Origin: JASHPR01 sp963844655
GTDB taxonomy: Bacteria; Actinomycetota; Actinomycetes; Streptosporangiales; Streptosporangiaceae
Assembly (NCBI GenBank): GCA_963844655.1
Contig: CAWJPA010000002.1
Location: 496,001-560,000 of the forward strand
Reading direction: 5' to 3'
Length of the DNA stretch: 64,000 bases
Shown here piece after piece: positions 1 through 6,812 of this stretch; within the stretch, counting starts at the first letter, position 1, and each line of letters begins with the position of its first letter. Both the position numbers and the translations under genes were made by a program. The notes beneath the pieces were generated by a model. It ran no database searches. It was not told the DNA's origin and saw nothing but the letters and a program-made list of their open reading frames with translations.

Positions 1-963
1 CGCCGCGAGCCGTTCGGGCAGGCGGCAGACCACCGTGACGCCGCCGACGGCCAGGTCGGCCTCCCAGCCGGCACCTGCGGGCCTGCAACCGGTGACCGTC
101 CCGGTCAACACCAGCCCGCGGTCGGGGTGGGCGCCCGGGGTCACCCGCTCGGGATGCACTCCGGCCACAGCGTCCTGACGCATCCCCCCAGTCTCAGGTA
201 CGCCGGCCGGGCCCTGTCCACCCCCCGGGGCCTGATTTTGCCCTGGCCACGGGACAAACCCCAGGTAACCGACCAGTTCGGCGACGCGCCGGGACGCCGG
301 CCGCAGCACCACCTCGTCGGGCGCGCCCACCTGCAGCAAGGTCCCACGGTCGATGATGGCCAGCCGGTCCGCGAAGGCCTGCGCCTCGGCCAGCTCGTGC
401 GCGACCAGCATCGCGGGCACCGACCGGGCGGTCACGAGCTCCACCACCAGCTCGGTCAGCACCCGCCGCAGGCTGGCGTCCAGTCCGGTATAGGGCTCAT
501 CGAGGAGCAGCGCCTCGCAGTGCGCGAGCAGCAGCCGCCCCAGCGCGACCCGGTGCGCCTGGCCGCCGGACAGCCGGGCGGGCATCGCGGCCAGCAGGCC
601 GGAGATGCCCAGCGTCCCGGCCACCTGTGCCAGCTCGGTGCCGGACGGGTCGGTGTCCGGGGCGTAGCAGAGGTTGTCCCGCACCGACAGGTGCGGGAAC
701 AGCCCGGGGTCCTGGCGCAGCAGGCCCACCCGGCGCTGCCACGGCGGAACGCGGAACGCCGGGGGCTCGGTCGAGGTCAGCACCCGGTCGCCCAGCACGA
801 CGCGGCCGCGCCGCGGCGGAATCAGGCCGGCGATCGCCTCGAGCACCGTGGTCTTGCCCGCACCGGACGGCCCGAACAGCGCCAGCCGCTCCCCCGGCGC
901 GACGCGCAGCGCGGCGCGCACCGTGAACTCCCGGCGGTCAACCTCGACGTCGGCCTCGAGCAC
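1..963 (-). CDS. ABC transporter ATP-binding protein, molybdate/tungstate type (ModC/WtpC-like), 3' end outside window
   Basis: This is the ATPase that powers the permease and binding protein encoded just upstream. Translating the minus strand from GTG 963 gives 321 residues before the window edge. Walker A GPSGAGKTT is at residues 31-39, the ABC signature LSGGQ near 130 and Walker B LLLDEP near 152. The visible C-terminal part resembles the start of a TOBE/MOP-type regulatory domain, as in ModC. A GGAG ribosome-binding site lies 5 bases before the GTG. The start overlaps the permease end by 26 bases, so the genes are translationally coupled. The frame is less open-looking than the antisense frames, but all NBD motifs are in order. 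The exact oxyanion is inferred from the binding protein. Confidence 0.85.
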   Translation of the reverse strand, partial: MLEADVEVDRREFTVRAALRVAPGERLALFGPSGAGKTTVLEAIAGLIPPRRGRVVLGDRVLTSTEPPAFRVPPWQRRVGLLRQDPGLFPHLSVRDNLCYAPDTDPSGTELAQVAGTLGISGLLAAMPARLSGGQAHRVALGRLLLAHCEALLLDEPYTGLDASLRRVLTELVVELVTARSVPAMLVAHELAEAQAFADRLAIIDRGTLLQVGAPDEVVLRPASRRVAELVGYLGFVPWPGQNQAPGGGQGPAGVPETGGMRQDAVAGVHPERVTPGAHPDRGLVLTGTVTGCRPAGAGWEADLAVGGVTVVCRLPERLAA

Positions 964-1834
964 GAGCGCTCCAGATGTAGGCGGCAAGCGGCAGCGGCAG
1001 CGCGATCACGAGCAGGACCAGGGCAAACGGCAGCGCGGACGCGAGCCCGGTCAGCTGCAGCGTGGTCCAGATCTGCATCGGGATGCCGTACGGGTGGTAG
1101 GCGATGATGACCACGGCGCCGAACGCCCCCATGGCCCGGGCCCAGGCCACGGCCAGCGCCATGGCCAGCCCTGGCGCCGCCAGCGGCAGCGTCACCCGGC
1201 GGAACACCCGCCGCGGCCGGTCGCCGAGCAGCGCCGCCTGCTGCTCCAGCCGCGGGTCGACGTCGCTGAACGCCGACTGCGCGCCGAGCACGTAATACGG
1301 GGCGGACTCGTAGATCTCGGCGATGACCAGGGCCAGGAAGGTGTTGGTCGTGCTCAGGTGCACCAGGTTCAGCAGCTGGCCGATCCAGGTGAACGGGCCG
1401 ATCATGAAGATCAGCAGCAGGCCGATCACCAGCGGCGGGAGCAGCAGGCTGCACAGCACGCCCGCCTCCCAGACCCGCGGGTACGGAAGCCTGCCGCGGG
1501 CCAGCATCCAGGCCAGGAACGTGCCGAGCAGGAGCAGGACGGCCAGGGTGACACCCCCGGCCGCCAGCGAGACCAGGATCGGCTCGATCGCGCCAGGCCC
1601 GGTGAGCGAGCTGACGATGGCGCTGCCTGACAGGTGCGTGAGCAGCGCGATGACCGGGCCGAGCAAGGCGATCCAGATCAGGGCCGCCCCGGCCAGGGAC
1701 GCATAGCCCCAGGTGGAACGGATGGCCCGGGGCATTGCCGCCCCGGCGCCCGGTCCCTGCGGGCCGCGGCCGGGGGGATACTCCCCCCGGACCGCACCAC
1801 CCGCAGCAGCGGCCGGGCTAGCCGCCAAGCTCAC
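938..1834 (-). CDS. ABC transporter permease, ModB/WtpB-like
   Basis: Inner-membrane channel subunit of an oxyanion importer, 298 residues. The first ~40 residues are Gly/Pro/Arg-rich and poorly membrane-like; a shorter start at the internal MPRAIRST methionine is possible. About six hydrophobic segments follow. The EAA-type cytoplasmic loop that docks on the ATPase is visible (EQQAALLGDRPRR followed by RVTLPLAAPG). The GTG start overlaps the end of the binding-protein gene by 17 bases, and its end overlaps the ATPase start, giving a tight three-gene operon read toward the window edge. The family is binding-protein-dependent transport inner membrane component; molybdate or tungstate is the likely substrate but cannot be separated by eye. 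Confidence 0.85.
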   Translation of the reverse strand: MSLAASPAAAAGGAVRGEYPPGRGPQGPGAGAAMPRAIRSTWGYASLAGAALIWIALLGPVIALLTHLSGSAIVSSLTGPGAIEPILVSLAAGGVTLAVLLLLGTFLAWMLARGRLPYPRVWEAGVLCSLLLPPLVIGLLLIFMIGPFTWIGQLLNLVHLSTTNTFLALVIAEIYESAPYYVLGAQSAFSDVDPRLEQQAALLGDRPRRVFRRVTLPLAAPGLAMALAVAWARAMGAFGAVVIIAYHPYGIPMQIWTTLQLTGLASALPFALVLLVIALPLPLAAYIWSARARGRRRG

Positions 1835-2858
1835 TCTTCACTGACGCGGGGACCGCGCTGCTATCACCGAACACCGTCGGTGTGATCAACGTGTACCCCC
1901 CCTGCTTGTACTGGGCCCGTCCCGTCGGGGAGAGCGTATAGGCCACGAACGCCGTCCCGGCCGCCGTGGGCTTGCCGATCGTGGTGATGTCGAGCACCAG
2001 CGGCGAGCCGTGCTTGACCGACGTCTTGCCGGCGGTCGTGATCGTGATCGACGCCGCCATGTACTGGTCGGCCATGGACGCGTCGCCGAGGTTGATCTCG
2101 GCCGGCAGGCTGATGTACGGCAGGTGCAGCTGAAGCGCCTGGTTCAGGTAGGCGCTCGACGCGTCGAGCTGACCGGACTGGAGTGTGGCGTCCAGCGAGG
2201 CCTCGGCGTAGATCTGGGGGGACTTCGGCGAGTTGATCGGGCTGCCGACGATCTTCGTGACGGTGTTCGAAGGCAGGTGGTAGTGGGACTGCGCGAGCTC
2301 GAGCATGTAAATGAACGCGCGCCCCTGCGGGTCGATGTTGGGGTCGGTCCGGCCGAGCTTGAAGCCGGGCGTCTCCATCAGCGTGAACAGGCCGCTCAGC
2401 GGCTTCGACCCGTCGGCGAACGCCTTGAACTGGCTGGCGTATTTGCTCTTCGGGTTGTAGGCCACCACGATCTGGGTCGACGCGTACTGGACATACCACT
2501 TGGTGTACTTGGGCTCGAGCGGCGTGATGTTGTCGCCGCCGACGCTTTCGAAGACGTTCGGGCTGATCTCGCCGGCCATGATGTCGGACGAGAGCTCGCC
2601 CGAGGCCCCGGACCTGCCGGAGTACGTGTAGCCCTTGGCCTTCGTGAACGCCGGGCCCGCGATCTTCTCGTTCAGGTACTGAATCGAGGACGCATAGGCC
2701 ACGTTCGCGGTGCCGGAGGGCCTTGCTGAGCTCGACGTCGATGACGAGGAGCTTGGGGACGAGCTGCCGCAACCTGCCGCGGCAAGCCCGAGAATGGTAA
2801 TCACGAGCAGCGCGCCAAGGCGCGCGCCACTGTTCTTTCTCAGGAGAGCCACCATCAT
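1818..2858 (-). CDS. Oxyanion-binding lipoprotein, WtpA/ModA-like
   Basis: Extracellular substrate-binding lipoprotein of 346 residues that feeds the permease downstream. The N-terminus is a lipoprotein signal: basic start, hydrophobic stretch, lipobox AAAGC, then a Ser-rich linker of about 20 residues. The mature part has the type-II periplasmic-binding fold signatures of the tungstate/molybdate group, with a glycine/serine-rich anion-binding loop (SGRSGASGELSSD), a VVAYNPKS strand and GRTDPNIDPQGR. Two in-frame ATGs sit at the start (2858 and 2855). It is first in the operon and its promoter should lie in 2859-3124. Molybdate supply would suit the molybdenum-dependent hydroxylase encoded at 14026-17687, but that link is inference. 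Confidence 0.85.
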   Translation of the reverse strand: MMVALLRKNSGARLGALLVITILGLAAAGCGSSSPSSSSSTSSSARPSGTANVAYASSIQYLNEKIAGPAFTKAKGYTYSGRSGASGELSSDIMAGEISPNVFESVGGDNITPLEPKYTKWYVQYASTQIVVAYNPKSKYASQFKAFADGSKPLSGLFTLMETPGFKLGRTDPNIDPQGRAFIYMLELAQSHYHLPSNTVTKIVGSPINSPKSPQIYAEASLDATLQSGQLDASSAYLNQALQLHLPYISLPAEINLGDASMADQYMAASITITTAGKTSVKHGSPLVLDITTIGKPTAAGTAFVAYTLSPTGRAQYKQGGYTLITPTVFGDSSAVPASVKSELGG

Positions 2859-3124
2859 CCGACCTTAGCTACCGTCACTTGCGCAACGCAAGAAGCTACG
2901 ACATGACGTGACCAATGCCTAACTTCGGTAAGAGACGACCTTCAGTTTTCTTTCAGAAACGTTCGCTTAGGTTGGAGGGGCAGGCCCCACCGCCTGGCTC
3001 CCCATAACATGGGTCTCGGGCCACCCCCGCGGCGGCTTGGGCCATGCGCCTGGCCAGGGGCCGCGGCGCGCGTGAAAGCCGCAGTGCGGGCCAGAGGAAT
3101 CCGGACGGGTGAGGCAGGGCGGGC

Positions 3125-4030
3125 ATGAGCAAGGCAACCAGGATCCGACAGCAGAACGCCCGGGAGAAGATTGCGGCCCAGCGGGCCGCTACCAGGCGTG
3201 CTGAGGTCCGCAGGCAGGTGCTGATCGCGGGCGGCAGCGCGGTCGCGGTCATCGCCATCGTGGTGGCGCTCATCCTGATCAAGGTGTCCGGCTCGTCCTC
3301 GCCGTCCTCCTCCGCGGCCGCCGCGTCGAACGCGGCCGTCACGAAGCAGATCACCACCGTCCCGGCCTCGGTCCTGAACCAGGCCGGCCGGGGCAAGGTG
3401 AGCCCGCTGCTCCCGGTCCAGGGCTCGCCGGCGCCGCTCATGGCCAACGGCAAGCCCGAGATGCTCTACATCGGCGGTGAGTACTGCCCGTACTGCGCGG
3501 CCGAGCGCTGGTCCATGGCGGTGGCGCTGAGCCGGTTCGGCACGCTCTCCGGGCTGCACTACATCCACTCGTCGAGCACCGACGTCTACCCGAGCACGCC
3601 GACGCTGACGTTCCACAACTCCAGCTACACCAGCAAGTACCTGACCTTCACCCCGGTCGAGTGGTACTCCAACACCCCGACCTCCTCGGGGACCTACCCG
3701 GTGCTGCAGGCTCCCACGTCGGCCCAGATGGCGGTATTCAACAAGTACGACGCCCCGCCCTACGTGCAGGCCACCGACAAGGGCTCGTTCCCCTTCGTCG
3801 ACATCGGCAACAAGTACCTGGTCATCGGGGCGCAGTTCCTCCCGACCGCGCTCAAGGGGATGACCTGGTCGCAGGTGGCCGCGGCCATGCATGACCCGTC
3901 GTCCGCGGTGGCCACAGACGTCAACGCCGCGGCCAACACGCTCACCGCCGCCATCTGCAAGGCGACCGGCGGCAAGCCGGGCAACGTCTGCACCTCGCCC
4001 GCGGTCACCGCCGGGAACGGCGGGCTGTAG
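3125..4030 (+). CDS. DUF929 family membrane-anchored thioredoxin-like protein (first paralogue)
   Basis: Membrane-anchored protein of 301 residues. A basic, helical N-terminus (residues 1-30) precedes a single membrane span (about 32-56) and a Ser/Ala-rich linker. The extracellular DUF929 domain carries a CPYC motif at C121-C124 inside the strand YIGGEYCPYC. The Cys pair and its setting resemble a Dsb-type thiol oxidoreductase active site; function in this family is not established. It is the first gene of a three-gene unit with a VKOR homologue and a second DUF929 copy. Its TAG stop overlaps the GTG of the next gene by one base. The shared context suggests that VKOR reoxidises the CPYC pair, which is inference. 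Confidence 0.9.
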   Translation: MSKATRIRQQNAREKIAAQRAATRRAEVRRQVLIAGGSAVAVIAIVVALILIKVSGSSSPSSSAAAASNAAVTKQITTVPASVLNQAGRGKVSPLLPVQGSPAPLMANGKPEMLYIGGEYCPYCAAERWSMAVALSRFGTLSGLHYIHSSSTDVYPSTPTLTFHNSSYTSKYLTFTPVEWYSNTPTSSGTYPVLQAPTSAQMAVFNKYDAPPYVQATDKGSFPFVDIGNKYLVIGAQFLPTALKGMTWSQVAAAMHDPSSAVATDVNAAANTLTAAICKATGGKPGNVCTSPAVTAGNGGL

Positions 4031-4752
4031 TGGCCAGCCAGAAGGCGCGGGCGAGATCGGGCCAGTCCCGCAACCGGCCGGCCGCGCGCACCGCCGTGCC
4101 CGCCCAGACCCGCACGGGCGGGCAGGCCAAGGGCGGTGCCAACGGGCAGGCCAAGGGCGCTACCGGGCAGGCCAAGGGCGGCCGGGCGGATCGCAGCCAG
4201 ACTTCCGGCCAGCGGCCGGGGTCCGGCGAGGTCGCGGCGCCGGCCAAGCCCGCCGGGCGGCCCGCCCCCGGCCGCTGGTTCCAGATCGCCACGCTGGTTC
4301 TCTCCCTGGCCGGCCTGGGCGCGTCGATCTACCTGACCGTCCAGCACTACACGGCCGCGACATCGTTCCTCGGCTGCCCGGCGACCTCCACGTTCAACTG
4401 CCAGAAGGTCACCACCAGCCCGGAGTCGATCATCTTCGGCATCCCGGTCGCCGTGCTCGGCCTGGCGTTCTACGTGTTCATGGTCGCGGTCAACTCGCCG
4501 TGGGCCTGGCGATCCCGGCTGCCAGCGGTCTACTGGGCCCGGCTGGGCAGCATCATCCTCGGCATCGTGTTCGTGCTGTACCTGATCTACACCGAGCTCT
4601 TCACGATCGGCGCGATCTGCGTCGACTGCACGAGCGTGCACATCATCACGTTCCTGCTGTTCTGCCTGCTCATCTTCAACGCCTCCCTCGGCAGCACCGC
4701 CCCGGGCAGCGCGGTCCCGGGCAGCGGGGCCGCGGCGAAGCGCGCGCGGTAG
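4030..4752 (+). CDS. Vitamin K epoxide reductase (VKOR) family protein
   Basis: Membrane thiol oxidase of 240 residues. After about 75 residues of Gly/Gln/Lys-rich low-complexity sequence with repeated GQAKG units, a four-helix VKOR core begins. The two redox Cys pairs are present with canonical spacing: C116 and C124 in the periplasmic loop (eight apart) and C197-V-D-C200 in the final helix. Bacterial VKORs pass electrons from Dsb-like partners to quinone and so support disulfide formation outside the membrane. The GTG start at 4030 overlaps the upstream stop. Being sandwiched between two CPYC-bearing DUF929 genes makes those the obvious partners. The disordered N-terminal extension is unusual in length. 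Confidence 0.9.
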   Translation: MASQKARARSGQSRNRPAARTAVPAQTRTGGQAKGGANGQAKGATGQAKGGRADRSQTSGQRPGSGEVAAPAKPAGRPAPGRWFQIATLVLSLAGLGASIYLTVQHYTAATSFLGCPATSTFNCQKVTTSPESIIFGIPVAVLGLAFYVFMVAVNSPWAWRSRLPAVYWARLGSIILGIVFVLYLIYTELFTIGAICVDCTSVHIITFLLFCLLIFNASLGSTAPGSAVPGSGAAAKRAR

Positions 4753-4793
4753 CGACGGCGCAGACAGGGGAGCGGAAGGCTCGGCGGGAGCAG

Positions 4794-5699
4794 ATGGGCA
4801 AGGCAGCCAGGAACCGGCAGCAATCCGTCCGGGAGCGCATCGCGGCACAGCAGGCCGCGGCCCGCCGCGCCGAGGCCCGCCGCCGTCTCATGATCACCGG
4901 CGGCGCCATCGTCGTGGTGGTGGCCATCGTGCTGGCGTTCGTGCTCATCAAGCTCAGCTCGGGGTCGCCGGGCTCGTCCGGCACGTCCGGCTCATCGAGC
5001 TCCGTGACCGGAGTCGCGCTCCCGGCCAGCGTCCACCGCGACGTCACCGGTGTCCCGGTCAGCACCCTGGACACGATCGGCGAGGGCTCGGTGCTCTCCT
5101 ACAACCCGTCACCGATCTCCGCGGTCCCCGGCACGGCGCTGACCAGCAACGGCAAACCGGAGATGCTCTACATCGGCGCCGAGTACTGCCCGTACTGCGC
5201 GGCCCTGCGGTGGTCCATGGCGGTGGCGCTGAGCCGGTTCGGTACCCTCTCGCCGCTGCGCGGCATCCACTCCTCGCCCACCGACGTATTCCCGAACACG
5301 GCCACGCTGACGTTCTACAAGTCCAGTTACGCCAGCAAGTACCTGGTCTTCACGCCGGTCGAGAACGAGACGGTCACCCAGGCCCCGCTGCAGGCCACCA
5401 CGGCGGAGCAGCAGAAGATCTGGGAGACCTACGAGCCGGACGTCAGCAGCCGCGGCTATCCGTTCATCGACTTCGGCAACAAGTACGTGATCAAGGCGCC
5501 GATCTATGACCCCTCGGTGCTGGCGGGCAAGACGTGGTCCCAGATCGCGTCGGCCCTGCACGACCCGTCGAGCCCGATCGCCCAGGGCGTGAACGGCGGC
5601 GCCAACCTGATCACCGCGGCCATCTGCAAGACCACAGCCAACCAGCCGGCCAGCGTCTGCACCTCCTCCACGATCACCGCCCTCCAGGCCAAGCTCTGA
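4794..5699 (+). CDS. DUF929 family membrane-anchored thioredoxin-like protein (second paralogue)
   Basis: Protein of 301 residues, a diverged duplicate of the gene at 3125. It has the same architecture: basic helical N-terminus, one membrane span near residues 35-55, Ser/Gly linker, then a DUF929 domain with C132-P-Y-C135. The segments around the active site (RWSMAVALSRFGTLS) and the C-terminus (NLITAAICK, VCTSS) match the first copy closely, while the middle has lost a Thr/Ser-rich loop. The ATG at 4794 follows GGGAG and lies 41 bases after the VKOR stop. An open frame runs upstream to 3891, but that part is a shadow of the first DUF929 and VKOR genes, so the ATG is preferred. Confidence 0.9.
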   Translation: MGKAARNRQQSVRERIAAQQAAARRAEARRRLMITGGAIVVVVAIVLAFVLIKLSSGSPGSSGTSGSSSSVTGVALPASVHRDVTGVPVSTLDTIGEGSVLSYNPSPISAVPGTALTSNGKPEMLYIGAEYCPYCAALRWSMAVALSRFGTLSPLRGIHSSPTDVFPNTATLTFYKSSYASKYLVFTPVENETVTQAPLQATTAEQQKIWETYEPDVSSRGYPFIDFGNKYVIKAPIYDPSVLAGKTWSQIASALHDPSSPIAQGVNGGANLITAAICKTTANQPASVCTSSTITALQAKL

Positions 5700-5768
5700 C
5701 CCACCCGCCCCGCCACTCCTCCCAGCCCCAGCAAGAGGGCGCATCCCGGACCCGTTCGGCTCACAGTC

Positions 5769-5822
5769 CATGATCCCGGACCCAAACCCGCTTATTTCGT
5801 GGGTTTCAGTCCGGGATCATGA
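5769..5822. repeat. Palindromic element 1 with CATGATC ends
   Basis: Imperfect inverted repeat with arms of about 23 bases around a short A/T loop (TTATTT). The arms begin CATGATCCCGGAC and contain an AAACCC/GGGTTT core. It lies 70 bases after the second DUF929 stop, so it could end that transcript. There is no T tract. It shares its ends and core with the elements at 6001 and 59001. Confidence 0.75.
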
Positions 5823-6000
5823 ACATGCCCCAACGCGGCCAGACCGCGCGGAGGCCGGAGTCGCCCAGGGCCGTGAGGCCAGGCCGGCGTGGCGGCGGAG
5901 GCGGTCCGGCGGACGAACGCCCGCCTTCCTCGCCGGCGCGGGCCCATCCACGTCCGGCTGACGCGGCGCGGAGGCGGGCGACAGGCGGCGCGGAGACACG

Positions 6001-6061
6001 TTTTCATGATCGTGCGACGAAACCCGCTGTACACGTGGGTTTCGTCGCACGATCATGAAAA
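6001..6061. repeat. Palindromic element 2, perfect 25-base arms
   Basis: Perfect inverted repeat. The left arm is 6001-6025, the loop 6026-6036 and the right arm 6037-6061. The arms start TTTTCATGATCGTGCGACG and end in the AAACCC/GGGTTT core. It lies in a gene-free stretch of about 600 bases (5700-6296) in which I find no credible coding sequence. Its flanks end in four T and four A, so it could act as a terminator in both directions, or it may be a small mobile palindrome. Confidence 0.85.
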
Positions 6062-6145
6062 CCGCGCTGTGGGGTGGCGCATAGGCCCGCCAAGAACCCG
6101 CAGTCGGGCTTCGGGACGGTGAACGCCGACCCTCTCGGACCGTCC

Positions 6146-6239
6146 GCGCGGCGGGGAAGGGTTGGGCGGCCCCGGACCGCCAGCGCGGCGGGGAAGGGTT
6201 GGGAGGATCCGGCCGGCCGCGCGGCGGGGAAGGGTTGGG
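6146..6239 (+). repeat. Three direct copies of a 21-base GC-rich repeat
   Basis: A 21-base unit beginning GCGCGGCGGGGAAGG and ending TTGGG occurs identically at 6146-6166, 6183-6203 and 6219-6239. The spacing is 37 then 36 bases, about 3.5 helical turns. The array ends just before the probable promoter and operator of the MarR gene at 6297. It could be a regulatory array or simple sequence expansion. Confidence 0.85.
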
Positions 6240-6250
6240 CGGCGAATTTT

Positions 6251-6266
6251 GTTAGGGTAGCGAACT
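6251..6266 (+). promoter_or_regulatory. Candidate MarR operator
   Basis: GTTAGGGTAGCGAAC is an imperfect palindrome (GTTag...cgAAC) 30-45 bases before the MarR start, in an AT-richer pocket that probably holds the -10 region. Autoregulation of the MarR-exporter unit is inferred from position only. Confidence 0.4.
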
Positions 6267-6296
6267 GTCAGAGGGGCGTACCAAGGAGCAGGCTTA

Positions 6297-6812
6297 GTGA
6301 TCGACGAGCACCCGGAGCCGGGCAGACCGGGCCGGGACGGGACCGTGGTGAACGCGGCAGGCGGGGGCGAGGCAGCGGACGAGAGCGCCGCACGGGTGGT
6401 GATGATCGTGCTGCGGCTGTTCCGTGCGCTGGAGCGGGTCGGCACCGACCTGACCCCGCAGCAGTACCGCATTCTGAAGCTGGCCGGCGCCGGCGGGGAG
6501 CGCTCGGCCAAGCTGGCCGAGCGGCTGGCGGTGGCCAAGCCGACGCTGACCGCCACGGCCGACGGCCTGGTCGCGGCCGGGTACGCGCGGCGCGATGCCG
6601 AGCCCGGGGACCGGCGGGTGGTCCGGCTATGCCTGACCGAGGCCGGCCACGGCGCGCTGGCCCGGGCCGACGCCGCTTACGGCCAGTGGCTGGATGAGCT
6701 GCTGGAGGAGACCGGCGATCCGGATGCGGTCCTGCACGCGCTGGATACGCTCAACCAGGCCATGGACGTCAGGCGGGCCCGCCGCAGCGTGGCCGCTGCG
6801 GGGCCGGCGTGA
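6297..6812 (+). CDS. MarR family transcriptional regulator
   Basis: Winged-helix repressor of 171 residues. The MarR DNA-binding core is clear: the helix LTPQQYRILKLA, then SAKLAERLAVAKPTLTATADGLVAAGY as the helix-turn-helix, then the wing with RRDAEPGDRRVVRLCLTEAG. The GTG start is preceded by AAGGAG at 6283-6288. Its stop overlaps the start of the multidrug-type ABC exporter by four bases, so the two are co-transcribed and coupled. That arrangement is typical of a local drug-responsive repressor of the exporter. The ligand is unknown. Confidence 0.9.
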   Translation: MIDEHPEPGRPGRDGTVVNAAGGGEAADESAARVVMIVLRLFRALERVGTDLTPQQYRILKLAGAGGERSAKLAERLAVAKPTLTATADGLVAAGYARRDAEPGDRRVVRLCLTEAGHGALARADAAYGQWLDELLEETGDPDAVLHALDTLNQAMDVRRARRSVAAAGPA

